From NCBI GenBank assembly GCA_937965785.1, contig CALCKT010000057.1:1-64000 (forward strand): DNA of 64,000 nt, read 5' to 3'. This stretch comes from an uncultured Propionibacteriaceae bacterium (GTDB taxonomy: Bacteria; Actinomycetota; Actinomycetes; Propionibacteriales; Propionibacteriaceae). The number at the start of each line of letters is the position of its first letter. The stretch's first letter is position 1. Positions 16,749-25,835 of the stretch are shown here, piece after piece. The notes under the pieces were generated by a model that was not told where the DNA came from, searched no databases, and saw only the letters and a program-made list of their open reading frames with translations. The translations under genes and the position numbers were made by a program.

Positions 16749-18089
16749 CTAACCCAGAACCGCAAAGCCGGTCTGGTTGCACAGCACCAGATGTCCCGAC
16801 AGCGCCATCACTTCCTCGTAACCGGGGTACCACCCCTGCCACAGATGCTGCCCCGTCCCGGGTTTGATGGCCGCCGCGTACAGACCTGATTCCCCAGTGC
16901 CCCGGTCGGCGACCACGAGCCTTCCATCAGCGGTGAGCATGATGACTGCCTTTGGAGAGGCCTCGCCATGATCAACGAATTCGGGGCGTCCGGCCGTCAC
17001 ATCCAACACGGCGGTTTGCAGCTTCTCATTGGTCCTGACCACGATGACCTTTCCGTCGATCTCCGCCAGCTCGCTCCCCTCACCCCAGATTTCCTGCCAC
17101 TGATGCTCGCCGCTGCCCAGGTCAACCCGCCGCACCAGGCCCTTTCCTCCCAAGATCACGGAACCGGCGATGTGATGGGCCCAATCGACTTTTCCCCACT
17201 CGCGGGACCAGAGTTTCTTTCCAGCACCGTCCAGCAGAGTGTAGGAACCTCCCTCATCGATGACGAGCTTCTTCTCACCGATCCGCAGGAACCTCGAACC
17301 GGCGGGAAGCCAGTCAGCCGAGCTGCCGTCCGAGAGCGAAACCGAGACCGCACACAGGCCCTCCTGCCCGAGCCTGTTGAACTCACAGAACTCGGCTCGC
17401 CCTTCCCGCTCCAGCACCCGCGAGTTCATCGCCAGTTGCCCGGCGTTCAAGGTTCCGGTCCACTGCGGGGAGGTCGCCGCCAGCGATTCGAAACGGGACA
17501 GTCCATAGCCACCGCTGATGTGGCTCCCGGCCACGTAGAGGGCGCCGGATTCGGCCTCCAGAACGGCTCCGTGGCGTTCCAGATCGGCACGTCCCAGCAA
17601 AGCACCGTCCTTGACGTCCCGGATCTGTTGCTCGGCCCTACTCCTCGTCAGAGGAACGGTCACGGGAAAGTGTCCGGCCGGGACGGTGTCCTCGTAGTAC
17701 TCCTTCTGCAGGATGAAGCCGGAGCCGTCCGATCCCTCCACCGGGATCCGCCACTTCCCGCTGCCGTCCTCCCAGGCGTGCAGGGACAATCCGGCTTCAA
17801 CACCACCGGCATTGCTGATGAGGAGCCCCTCCGGTACACCCGCAAGGGTGGTTGAGTGGTCATCGAGATTCCCGGGCCCCTGCCAGAGGATCTTCGCCTC
17901 GGTGAGATACGCCGAGGCGGGCACTTTCGCTCTCACCCCCGTCGTCTCCGATGGCACCGGGCTGGGTTCGGGCGCGGACTGGCTCGAGGAGGCACCGTTC
18001 TCACCACCCGGCGGCCAGCATCCCGCAAGCATCGCCATCGACAGCGCGCAAACAACTCCCAGCATGCGGTAATTCACGGAGCTTCTCAT
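16749..18089 (-). CDS. Lipoprotein with PQQ/beta-propeller-like repeats, function unknown
   Basis: The 446-residue protein has a lipoprotein signal peptide with lipobox LAGC (Cys24), then a Ser/Glu/Pro-rich linker and a beta-rich body with repeated W-containing segments (KLWSREWGKVDW, HQWQEIWGEG, GQHLWQGWYPG). This is typical of PQQ-like propellers anchored outside the membrane. Start chosen at the ATG with GGGAGAG upstream and a proper signal sequence. It is monocistronic and convergent with the AAA gene. A propeller fold alone does not define a function. Confidence 0.75.
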   Translation of the reverse strand: MRSSVNYRMLGVVCALSMAMLAGCWPPGGENGASSSQSAPEPSPVPSETTGVRAKVPASAYLTEAKILWQGPGNLDDHSTTLAGVPEGLLISNAGGVEAGLSLHAWEDGSGKWRIPVEGSDGSGFILQKEYYEDTVPAGHFPVTVPLTRSRAEQQIRDVKDGALLGRADLERHGAVLEAESGALYVAGSHISGGYGLSRFESLAATSPQWTGTLNAGQLAMNSRVLEREGRAEFCEFNRLGQEGLCAVSVSLSDGSSADWLPAGSRFLRIGEKKLVIDEGGSYTLLDGAGKKLWSREWGKVDWAHHIAGSVILGGKGLVRRVDLGSGEHQWQEIWGEGSELAEIDGKVIVVRTNEKLQTAVLDVTAGRPEFVDHGEASPKAVIMLTADGRLVVADRGTGESGLYAAAIKPGTGQHLWQGWYPGYEEVMALSGHLVLCNQTGFAVLG

Positions 18090-18419
18090 CCGGCTCTCCC
18101 TTGATCCGATCTGCTCTCTCCCTATCACAGAAAGGGCATCACCGAGCCCGGAAAACCAAAACCAGTCCCCTTTACGAACTAACCCGGTTTCGGGTGATCC
18201 CGGTTCCGGGGACCTGCGACAGGCGCCTCCGGTCACAGGTCCCCGGAGGCTCACGGCACGGTTTCCAAACGGTCCGTCCGCTGACACGAGCGGGGCGGCT
18301 CAACCGGCCTGCTACAGGGAGTCTGCTACTTCCCGGTTCCTGGAAGGGCGAAGGCGTGGACATCCATCACCCTTCCGCGGTCACGGCCCTCTTCGCCCCG
18401 GTGCCGGAGATGCCCGCCC
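18090..18419. other. Intergenic region with an 11-bp perfect inverted repeat
   Basis: No gene is supported here. The main feature is CCGGGGACCTG (18206-18216) and CAGGTCCCCGG (18236-18246) around a 19-nt loop that itself contains the palindrome AGGCGCCT (18221-18228). A smaller CCCG-GTTT-CGGG hairpin sits at 18183-18194. The structures lie downstream of cobQ and upstream of the lipoprotein on the same strand, so they could terminate the cob operon or regulate the lipoprotein. Confidence 0.6.
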
Positions 18420-19853
18420 TCACCTCGCCGCATCCAGCAGCGCCGGCACGTCCAGGTTCTCCTCGCAGGCATCCGCGAGTCTTTCGATCATGGCCTCCCG
18501 TTGCTCGGCGTAGCCGGGGGCCCCCTCGCTGGGCCGCCAGTCGCTGCCGGTCAGCCGCGCGATCTCCTCGAGAAAGACCCGGCGGAAACCGTCTGATTCG
18601 AAAGCCCCGTGCCACATGGTCCCGAAGTTCGCGCCAACCTGCTGGCCCTCGCAGAACTCCTCCCCACCGGAGGCATGGACCCGGCCGTGGTGGATGGTGT
18701 AGCCCTCCACCGGTTCTCCCCGCCAGGTTCCGGACGGCCTGCCGAGCACCTTCGCATCGCCGAAACGCACCTCGCCGGGAAGCAGCCCCAGGCCGGGCAC
18801 TTCACCGTCACCGGATTCGAGGTCGTCGAGGATGCGGTCGGTGAGCATCTGGTAGCCGCCGCAGATACCGAGCACGGGCCGCTGCTGCCGGGCCCGGTTC
18901 CGGATCGCCTCCGCCAGGCCCTTCTCCCTGAGCCAGGCCAGGTCCGTTACGGTGGACCGCGACCCGGGCAGCACCACGAGATCGGCCCGGGTGACCTGAT
19001 CGGGTGATGCGGTGACGACCACCTGGACGCCCGGTTCAGCGGCGAGCGCATCCACGTCGGTGGCGTTCGAGGTGCGGGGGAAATGCACGACGGCCACGTG
19101 AAGCACCCCGGTGCCCGGACGCAGCGCCCGCGACCCGATGGTCAGGGCGTCCTCCCCGTCCAGCCACACATCCGCCAGCCAGGGAAGCACCCCGTAGTTC
19201 CTGAGACCGGTGCGCCGGGTCAGTTCCTCCAGCCCCGGATCGAGCACCGCCTGGTCGCCGCGGAACTTGTTGATCAGGTACCCCGCCAGCCTTCCCCGGT
19301 CCTGTTCGGAGACGATGCCGTGGGTGCCGAAGATCGCCGCCAGGGCTCCCCCGCGGTCGATGTCGGCGGCCAGCACCACGGGCAGCCCGAAACGTTCCGC
19401 CAGACCGAAGTTGACGTAGTCGCCCCGCCGCAGGTTGATCTCGGCGGGCGACCCGGCTCCTTCGCACAGCACCAGGTCGTGGCCGGCGGCGAGTTCCTCG
19501 TAGGCGTCGAAGGCTGCCTCGGCCAGGTGTTTGCGTCCGCTGGCGTACTCCCCCGCCCCGAGCTCCCCCGCGGGGCGGCCACGGAGCACGACGAAGCTGC
19601 GCCGGTCGCTGCCCGGTTTCAGCAGCACGGGGTTCAGCAGGCTGCTCGGCTCCACCCCGGCGGCCTGCGCCTGCAGGTACTGGGCCCGTCCGATCTCGGT
19701 GCCATCCGAGCAGACCATCGAGTTGTTGGACATGTTCTGCGACTTGAACGGGGCCACCCTGATCCCGCGGCGCCGGAACGCGCGCGCCAGGCCCGTCACG
19801 ATCAACGACTTGCCCGCATCCGATGCGGTCCCCGCGATCAACAACCCGGTCAT
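18420..19853 (-). CDS. cobQ: Cobyric acid synthase
   Basis: The 477-residue glutamine-dependent amidase amidates side chains b, d, e and g of adenosylcobyrinic a,c-diamide. The N-terminal P-loop domain shows GTASDAGKS; the C-terminal class I glutaminase-like domain shows VLGICGGYQML (catalytic Cys) and a His in the NFGTMWHGAF segment. The ATG at 19853 overlaps the cbiB stop (ATGA), setting the start. It is the last gene of a five-gene cobalamin operon. Confidence 0.95.
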   Translation of the reverse strand: MTGLLIAGTASDAGKSLIVTGLARAFRRRGIRVAPFKSQNMSNNSMVCSDGTEIGRAQYLQAQAAGVEPSSLLNPVLLKPGSDRRSFVVLRGRPAGELGAGEYASGRKHLAEAAFDAYEELAAGHDLVLCEGAGSPAEINLRRGDYVNFGLAERFGLPVVLAADIDRGGALAAIFGTHGIVSEQDRGRLAGYLINKFRGDQAVLDPGLEELTRRTGLRNYGVLPWLADVWLDGEDALTIGSRALRPGTGVLHVAVVHFPRTSNATDVDALAAEPGVQVVVTASPDQVTRADLVVLPGSRSTVTDLAWLREKGLAEAIRNRARQQRPVLGICGGYQMLTDRILDDLESGDGEVPGLGLLPGEVRFGDAKVLGRPSGTWRGEPVEGYTIHHGRVHASGGEEFCEGQQVGANFGTMWHGAFESDGFRRVFLEEIARLTGSDWRPSEGAPGYAEQREAMIERLADACEENLDVPALLDAAR

Positions 19854-20797
19854 TTCCTTCCACCTCCGAACACGATCAACGCCCCGGCCAGCAACCCCGT
19901 GGCGGCGGCGGTGACGGCCGTCACCAGTTTCGCGGCACGACGCACCTGCGGTCCCGTGGGGCGGGGGCCGTCGCCGAGGGTGGAGCGGGACTCCACCCGG
20001 TCGCCGTAGCGGTTCTCCCCGCCCAGCCGCACCCCGAGGGCACCGGCCCACGCGGATTCGCACCAGCCGCCGTTCGGGCTGGGATGTCTGGCACCGTCGC
20101 GTCGCATGATCTGCCAGGCCCGGGGGGCATCTCCCCCGACCAGCGGGGCGCACACGCACGCCAGGGCCCCGGTGAGCCGCGCCGGCACCCAGGCCGCTGC
20201 GTCATCGGTGCGTGCCGACGCCGTGCCGAACCGTCCGTAGCGCTGGTTGCGGTGGCCGACCATGGCGTCGAGGGTGTTGAGGGCGCGGTGGGTCAGGATT
20301 CCGGGCACCCCCGCGAGAGCCCCCCAGAAGATCGTGCACACCCCGGCGTCGTTGGTGTTCTCCGCCATCGACTCGACGGTGGCGCGTCCCAACCCCTCGG
20401 CGTCGAGACAACGCGGGTCGCGGCCGCAGAGGTTCGGCAGCTGTTCCCGGGCCGCGTCGAGGTCGCCGCCCTCGAGGCGGTCGGCCATGATCCTCCCCTC
20501 GTCGGCGAGCCGTCTGGCACCGAGCGCCGCCCAGGTCGCGGCGGCGGTGGCCGCGACCCGCACCCAGCCGTGCCGGGCGGAAACCCGTTCCACCAGCATC
20601 CCGCCCACCAGCACGGGGGCGACGGTGAGCGCGGTGAAAACCGCCCCCGCGGCCTGGCTGTCGGCGTGGGTGGTTTTCTCCACCCGGGTGGCCCAGGAAC
20701 CGAACCAGGCCACCGGATGGTGCTTCTGCGGGTCTGCGAACACCTGGTCCGCCACCATCCCGATGACGAGCCCCAGGCCGCGGTGTCTCAGTGTCAT
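19850..20797 (-). CDS. cbiB: Adenosylcobinamide-phosphate synthase (CbiB/CobD)
   Basis: The 315-residue membrane protein attaches the aminopropanol (phosphate) arm to adenosylcobyric acid. The family landmarks DPQKHHPVAWFG near the N-terminus and ESMAENTNDAGVCTIFWGALAGVPG in the middle are present, with several hydrophobic helices. Start at the ATG overlapping the cobS stop (20794-20797, ATGA). Adjacent cobQ makes its substrate and cobU uses its product. Confidence 0.94.
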   Translation of the reverse strand: MTLRHRGLGLVIGMVADQVFADPQKHHPVAWFGSWATRVEKTTHADSQAAGAVFTALTVAPVLVGGMLVERVSARHGWVRVAATAAATWAALGARRLADEGRIMADRLEGGDLDAAREQLPNLCGRDPRCLDAEGLGRATVESMAENTNDAGVCTIFWGALAGVPGILTHRALNTLDAMVGHRNQRYGRFGTASARTDDAAAWVPARLTGALACVCAPLVGGDAPRAWQIMRRDGARHPSPNGGWCESAWAGALGVRLGGENRYGDRVESRSTLGDGPRPTGPQVRRAAKLVTAVTAAATGLLAGALIVFGGGRK

Positions 20798-21585
20798 GCC
20801 ACTCCGATCAGCTTCACGGTGAGCGCGATCCCCAGCCAGACGGCCAGCTGGGTCAGTTCGATCAGCGAACCGTAGCAGTCGCCGTTCAGGCGCCCCAGGC
20901 GCCGCAGGAGGTGCCGCTGCCAGCAGGCCGCGAACAACCAGGCGGCCACGACCACAGCCACCCAGCAGGCCGCCGCCGGCCAGCCCAGCGACCACCAGGT
21001 CGCCGCGCCACCCACCACCAGCACCGCCACCCGGCTGACCCACAGCCCGGCCGCCCCGACCTTGCCCGCCACCAGGGAGGACAACGTGCCCGGGGCCGGT
21101 TCCTCACCCCGGCCCGGTAGCGTGGCGGCCAGCGGAACCACCCGTCCCGCGGCCATACCGAGGGCCATCAGCAGCGGCCAGGTGCCGGGAGGTGCGACGC
21201 CGAGGGAGGCCACCTCCAGCAGCAGCACCACCAGCAGCGAGGCCACCCCCATCGGGCCGATGTCGGACTGTTTCATGATCGCCCGCGCCTGCTCCGCGGG
21301 TTTCCGGGAACCCAGCGCATCCGCGACGTCCGCGGTGCCGTCCAGATGCATGGCACCGGTGATGTAGGCCACCGCCCCGACGGCAAGCGCGGCCCCCAGG
21401 AACCACGACCCGGAGGCGGCCGCGGCCCCCCAGCCCAACAGGCCTGCGACAGCTCCGAGCACCGCCCCCAACCAGGGAAAGGCGACAAGCCCGTCGGGAA
21501 AGTCGCGATCGGCCCAGTCGTGTTTGCGCACCGGCAGCCATGTGTACATGGCGACTGCGCTGTGGAAGGCGCGCAATGGACGCAT
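20794..21585 (-). CDS. cobS: Adenosylcobinamide-GDP ribazoletransferase (cobalamin synthase)
   Basis: The 263-residue polytopic membrane enzyme joins adenosylcobinamide-GDP with alpha-ribazole (phosphate). The conserved acidic membrane motif HLDGTADVADALGS and the following KQSDIGPMG segment identify CobS. Its ATG overlaps the cobU stop by one base (TGATG) and its stop overlaps cbiB by four, so the operon is translationally linked. Confidence 0.94.
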   Translation of the reverse strand: MRPLRAFHSAVAMYTWLPVRKHDWADRDFPDGLVAFPWLGAVLGAVAGLLGWGAAAASGSWFLGAALAVGAVAYITGAMHLDGTADVADALGSRKPAEQARAIMKQSDIGPMGVASLLVVLLLEVASLGVAPPGTWPLLMALGMAAGRVVPLAATLPGRGEEPAPGTLSSLVAGKVGAAGLWVSRVAVLVVGGAATWWSLGWPAAACWVAVVVAAWLFAACWQRHLLRRLGRLNGDCYGSLIELTQLAVWLGIALTVKLIGVA

Positions 21586-22121
21586 CAGGCCCCCTTGACC
21601 GGCACTGGAATGCCTGCCACGCACAGCCAGACCCGGTCGACGAGCGCTGCGACCCGCATGTTGAGGCGCCCCAGCTGGTCGGTGAACAACCTGCCGGAGC
21701 TGGTGGCCGGAACCACCCCGAGCCCCACCTCGTTGCTGACGAACACCACCGGCCGGCGGGTGGCGCGCAGCGCGGCCAGGAACTCCTCCAGCCGGTTCTC
21801 CAGAAGTCCCAGCGCCTCCGGGTCCCGATCCCAGCAGCCGTCGTCGAGCAGCCTCGTCAGCCACACCCCCAGGCAGTCGACCAGCATGGGGGTGGCGTCG
21901 TCGCGGCGAAGCTCGGTGGCCAGGTCGATGGTCTCGACCGTCTCCCAGTGGGAGGGGCGGCGGGCCCGGTGGATCCGGAGCCGCTCCACCCATTCGGGAT
22001 CGTCGGGGCGCACCTCGGAGGTGGCCACGTAGGAAACCCCGGGTTCGTCGGAGAGCAGTGACTCCGCGAAGGTCGATTTCCCGGAACGGGTCCCGCCCAG
22101 GATCAGCGCGGAGCCCTTCAC
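21585..22121 (-). CDS. cobU: Bifunctional adenosylcobinamide kinase / guanylyltransferase
   Basis: The 178-residue CobU phosphorylates adenosylcobinamide and transfers GMP to it. The P-loop GGTRSGKS lies at residues 9-16, with the downstream VSYVATSEVRPDDPE and VDCLGVWLTRLL segments typical of the family. It overlaps cobT by four bases (22118-22121) and cobS by one. Confidence 0.95.
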   Translation of the reverse strand: MKGSALILGGTRSGKSTFAESLLSDEPGVSYVATSEVRPDDPEWVERLRIHRARRPSHWETVETIDLATELRRDDATPMLVDCLGVWLTRLLDDGCWDRDPEALGLLENRLEEFLAALRATRRPVVFVSNEVGLGVVPATSSGRLFTDQLGRLNMRVAALVDRVWLCVAGIPVPVKGA

Positions 22122-23188
22122 GCCTTCGATACTCCCTGTCCGCTGAAGGTGCCCATCTCGTTCATGATGAGAGCGGCGGCCCGGACCAGCGGCAACGCCA
22201 GGGCACCGCCGGAACCCTCACCGAGCCGCAGGCCGAGGTCGACCAGCCCGCGCAGCCCGAGGGCCTCGTGGGCCGCGGTGATGGCGGGTTCCACACCGGC
22301 GTGCCCGGCGATCAGGTAGCCGACGACATCCGGGCAGTTGGCGCGGGCGACGAGGGCCGCGGAGCAGGAAACCACCCCGTCGAGGACCACGGGGACGCGC
22401 CTGGCCGCGGCGGCCAGCATGAACCCGGTCATGGCGGCGTGTTCGAAACCACCGACGGCGGCCAACGCACCGACCGCGTCTCCCGCGGCGACCAACCCCG
22501 CGACCCCGCCTACCTCGAGCCCTTTCTCAATCACCGCCACCTTGTGGGCGAGCATCTCGTCATCGGCCCCGGTACCCCTGCCCGTGACCTCTGCCACGGC
22601 CTTCCCGGTGAACGCGGCCGTCAGGGCCGCGGCGGGCGTGGTGTTGGCGAGCCCGACCTCACCGGGCACCAACACGTCGGCCCCGGCGTCGATGGCGGCG
22701 TTGGCGGCCTCGATGCCGACGCCGATCGCATCCAGGGCCTGTTCCACGGTCATCGCGGGCCCTTGGGTGAAGTCGGCGGTACCGGCCGCAATGCGGCGGT
22801 CCACGGTACCCTCCGCGTGCTGCAGCAAACCGACGTCGAACACCTCGGTTCCGGCCCCGAAGGCCCGGGAGATCACACTCACCCCGGCGAACCCGATGGC
22901 GATCCCGGTGGCCATCTGGACGCTGACCTCCTGGGGCCAGGGGGTGACCCCCTGCGCGTAGACCCCGTGGTCGGCGGCGAAGACAACCACCTTCGGATGT
23001 GAGGGCACCGGAGGGGGGCACTGGGCGGCGATTCCACACAGCCGCACCCCGATGGCCTCGAGTTCCCCGAGGGAACCGGGGGGTTTGGTCAGGTCGTCCT
23101 GCCGGGCGCGGCCCTCCTGGAGCCAGGCGTCCTCGACGGGGACGATGCGGGCAGCGAGCTCGGACAGCTCGGCTGGGGTGAGGGCCAT
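22118..23188 (-). CDS. cobT: Nicotinate-nucleotide-dimethylbenzimidazole phosphoribosyltransferase
   Basis: The 356-residue CobT activates the lower ligand base with nicotinate mononucleotide to give alpha-ribazole phosphate. Family segments include KPPGSLGELE near the N-terminus, FAADHGV, and VPGEVGLANTTPAAAL containing the catalytic-region Glu. It is the first gene of the operon, with TAAGGAC upstream of the ATG. No cobalamin riboswitch is recognisable in the 93 bp separating it from rseP. Confidence 0.95.
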   Translation of the reverse strand: MALTPAELSELAARIVPVEDAWLQEGRARQDDLTKPPGSLGELEAIGVRLCGIAAQCPPPVPSHPKVVVFAADHGVYAQGVTPWPQEVSVQMATGIAIGFAGVSVISRAFGAGTEVFDVGLLQHAEGTVDRRIAAGTADFTQGPAMTVEQALDAIGVGIEAANAAIDAGADVLVPGEVGLANTTPAAALTAAFTGKAVAEVTGRGTGADDEMLAHKVAVIEKGLEVGGVAGLVAAGDAVGALAAVGGFEHAAMTGFMLAAAARRVPVVLDGVVSCSAALVARANCPDVVGYLIAGHAGVEPAITAAHEALGLRGLVDLGLRLGEGSGGALALPLVRAAALIMNEMGTFSGQGVSKA

Positions 23189-23221
23189 GTGGTCACGTCC
23201 TTAGCTTGATTGCCGATGTTG

Positions 23222-23253
23222 CCGGCCGGTCCGGGTCGTCGAGAACCGGCCGG
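23222..23253 (-). terminator. Hairpin between rseP and the cob operon
   Basis: CCGGCCGGT (23222-23230) pairs with ACCGGCCGG (23245-23253) around a 14-nt loop. It lies just after the rseP stop in the transcribed direction and before cobT, without a U-run. It may end rseP transcription or limit read-through into cobT. Confidence 0.55.
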
Positions 23254-23281
23254 AGCGCACCGCCGAGGCTAGCATCCCCAC

Positions 23282-24568
23282 TCAGAACAGCTTGATGGGA
23301 CTGATGATGTCGGCCAGGATCAGCACCACGCCACCGATCAGCAGGAATCCACCGACCAGGTAGGCCACCGGCAGCATCTTCGCGGTGTCCACGGGCCCGG
23401 GGTCGCTCTTGCCGCGCAGCCGCGCCAGACCCCGCCGCAGGGCCTCGTAGAGCGCCCCTGCGATGTGGCCGCCGTCGAGGGGAAGCAGCGGTACCAGGTT
23501 CAGCAACGCCACGAACAGGTTGACGCTGCCGAGCAACGACAACCAGGAGGCCGCGCGGTCCTGGATCGGCACCGAGTCCGCCACCGCGATCTCCCCCGCG
23601 ACACGGCTGGCACCGACCACGGAGATCGGACTGTTGATGTCGCGCTCGGTACCGGCCACGAGCCCGGCCCCGACGTTCCACACCCGCACCGGGAAGGATG
23701 CCAGGGCCACCAGGGACATTCTCGTGATGTTCCACATCTGACCCGCCGTTTCGATCACGCCGCCCCGGACCAGTTCCCGGCCGGGCGAGACACCGAGGAA
23801 ACCGGCCTCCACCTTGGAGGTCGGGTCGAGTTTGTCGGGCACCGACTGGATGATGGTGTTCACGGTGGGAAGCTCAATGGTCCTCCCACCGCGTTCGACC
23901 GTGAGCGTGGCGGCGCCGTCACGGTTCGCGCGGATCAGTTCGGTCAGTTCGTCCCAGCTGCCGACCTTGTGGCCGTTGAAGGCAACCACCTTGTCCCCCA
24001 CCATGACGCCCGCCTGTTTCGCGGGGGTCTGGGGATCGCCTTCCTGGCAGGTGGCGGGAGTGCGGCCGGCGGGGATGACGCAGTCGTTGACCACCGTGAC
24101 GTTCAGCGTCGACTGCCAGGTGCCGTGGAAGAGGTTGACTCCCAGGAAGATCAGGAAGGCCAGCAGGAGGTTCATGGCGGGCCCGCCGAGCATGACTATG
24201 ACCTTCTGCCACACCGGTTTCTGGTGGAACAGCCGCCCATCATCGGCGGGGGTGATCTCCTCGTACTCGTACCTGCGGGCCTGGTCGGCCAGCCGGGTGA
24301 CCCAGCCCTTGGGCTTGTCGGACTGCTTCTCGGGCGGGTACATCCCGATCAACCGGACGTAGCCGCCGAGCGGGAACAGCTTGAACCCGTACTCGGTCTC
24401 ACCCCGTTTCCGGGACCAGATGGTTCGGCCGAATCCGACGAAGTACTGGGTCACCTTGACCCCGAAAATCTTGGCCGGCACGAGGTGTCCGATCTCGTGC
24501 AGGGCGATGGAGGCCATGATCAGGGCGAAGAACAGCAGCGCCAGGCCGATCAGTACGAGGGTGTTCAA
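23282..24568 (-). CDS. rseP: Site-2 intramembrane metalloprotease RseP
   Basis: The 428-residue M50 protease has zinc motif HEIGH at residues 24-28 inside the first membrane helix. A PDZ domain in the middle includes KQAGVMVGDKVVAFNGHKV. A C-terminal segment NLVPLLPLDGGH supplies the third ligand Asp. It probably cleaves membrane anti-sigma factors or other membrane proteins during envelope stress. The start overlaps the dxr stop by four bases (24565-24568). In many relatives ispG follows; here the cob operon does. Confidence 0.94.
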   Translation of the reverse strand: MNTLVLIGLALLFFALIMASIALHEIGHLVPAKIFGVKVTQYFVGFGRTIWSRKRGETEYGFKLFPLGGYVRLIGMYPPEKQSDKPKGWVTRLADQARRYEYEEITPADDGRLFHQKPVWQKVIVMLGGPAMNLLLAFLIFLGVNLFHGTWQSTLNVTVVNDCVIPAGRTPATCQEGDPQTPAKQAGVMVGDKVVAFNGHKVGSWDELTELIRANRDGAATLTVERGGRTIELPTVNTIIQSVPDKLDPTSKVEAGFLGVSPGRELVRGGVIETAGQMWNITRMSLVALASFPVRVWNVGAGLVAGTERDINSPISVVGASRVAGEIAVADSVPIQDRAASWLSLLGSVNLFVALLNLVPLLPLDGGHIAGALYEALRRGLARLRGKSDPGPVDTAKMLPVAYLVGGFLLIGGVVLILADIISPIKLF

Positions 24569-25740
24569 GAAAGTTCCTCCACGAGTTCACGGGCGCGTTC
24601 GCGGGTCGCGGTGTCCGCGGCCAGCACCGCTTCCAGGGTCAGTTCGGCATCCGGGACGTGCCCGGATTCGAGGTGTTCCTCCAGGCACCGGGAGATCAGG
24701 TCCGTGATCGCCAAGAACCCGATCCTGTGGCCGCAGAAGGCGTCCACCAGCACCTCGTTGGCCGCGTTGTAGACGGCCGGGGCCGTGCCTGCGGCCTTTC
24801 CCGCACGACGGGCCAGCTCGACGGCCGGGAAGGCCGCGTCGTCGAGGGGTTCGAAGGTCCAGCTCGCAGGCCTTGTCCAGTCGCAGGGAACCGCGGCCCC
24901 CGGAAGCCGGTCGGGCCAGGTCAGGGCCAACCCGATGGGCAGTCGCATGTCCGGTGGCGAGGCCTGCGCCAGGGTGGACCCGTCGGTGAACTCCACCATG
25001 GAGTGGACCACCGACTGGGGATGCACCGTCACGACGATGTCGTCGAGGCCGACCCCGTAGAGCAGAGCGGCCTCGATCAGTTCGAGCCCCTTGTTGACCA
25101 GGGTGGATGAGTTGATGGTGATGACCCGGCCCATTTTCCAGGTGGGATGGGCCATGGCCTCCTCGGGCGTCACGTCCGCGAGTTCCTCGCGGCCGCGGCC
25201 CCGGAACGGCCCCCCGGAGGCGGTCAGGATGAGCCGGGCCACCTCTTGGCGGCGTCCCCCGCGCAGGGCCTGGGCGAAGGCGGAGTGTTCGGAGTCGACG
25301 GCCACCAGCTGCCCCGGGGCCGCCAGATCGGTGACCAGCCTCCCGCCGATCACGAGGGATTCCTTGTTCGCCAGGGCCAGGGTTCGGCCTGCTCCCAGTG
25401 CCGCGAGGGTGGGTTCCAGACCGGCCGCACCCGTGATGGCGTTCAGCACCACGTCGCAGTCCAGTCCCGCCAGTTCGGTCGCGGCCCCGGGACCTGTCAA
25501 CAGGCAGGGTGTCTCGACCCCGCGAACGGCGAGCTCGCGTTCCAGGTCAGCTGCTCGCTCCGGCCGGGCCAGGGCAACGTGCGAGGGCCGGAACTGCGCC
25601 ACCTGCCCGGCCAGCAGGTCGATGTTGCCACCCGAGGCCGCCAACGCCACCACATCGAACCGGTCGGGCCGGGAGCCGATCACGTCCAGTGTCTGGGTGC
25701 CTATGGAGCCGGTGGAACCGAGCAGGACAATTCTTCGCAC
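24565..25740 (-). CDS. dxr: 1-deoxy-D-xylulose 5-phosphate reductoisomerase
   Basis: The 391-residue Dxr makes 2-C-methylerythritol 4-phosphate, the committed step of the MEP isoprenoid pathway. The NADPH-binding GSTGSIGTQTLDV is at the N-terminus; the metal and active-site segments are VDSEHSAFAQAL and TASGGPFRG. Start codon is GTG with no clear binding site. It is coupled to rseP downstream and separated from gdhA by a hairpin, so it likely has its own promoter. Confidence 0.96.
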   Translation of the reverse strand: MRRIVLLGSTGSIGTQTLDVIGSRPDRFDVVALAASGGNIDLLAGQVAQFRPSHVALARPERAADLERELAVRGVETPCLLTGPGAATELAGLDCDVVLNAITGAAGLEPTLAALGAGRTLALANKESLVIGGRLVTDLAAPGQLVAVDSEHSAFAQALRGGRRQEVARLILTASGGPFRGRGREELADVTPEEAMAHPTWKMGRVITINSSTLVNKGLELIEAALLYGVGLDDIVVTVHPQSVVHSMVEFTDGSTLAQASPPDMRLPIGLALTWPDRLPGAAVPCDWTRPASWTFEPLDDAAFPAVELARRAGKAAGTAPAVYNAANEVLVDAFCGHRIGFLAITDLISRCLEEHLESGHVPDAELTLEAVLAADTATRERARELVEELS

Positions 25741-25785
25741 CAGGACAGTGTGTCACGATGCCAAAACGGTGTCCCGGAACGGCTT

Positions 25786-25822
25786 CGCCGGGCCGCGCAC
25801 CCCACGGGTGGCGGGCCCGGCG
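25786..25822 (-). terminator. Terminator-like hairpin after gdhA
   Basis: Outer arms CGCCGGGCC (25786-25794) and GGCCCGGCG (25814-25822) enclose a 3x3 internal loop and an inner CACCC/GGGTG stem with a 3-nt loop. It lies 13 bases past the gdhA stop. There is no U-run, which is common for GC-rich actinobacterial terminators. Confidence 0.65.
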
Positions 25823-25835
25823 AGGTCGTGTTGTC

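Noticed and set aside
18090..18419. Cobalamin riboswitch next to the cob genes
   Set aside because: The region is downstream, not upstream, of the operon and shows a plain inverted repeat without B12-box features.
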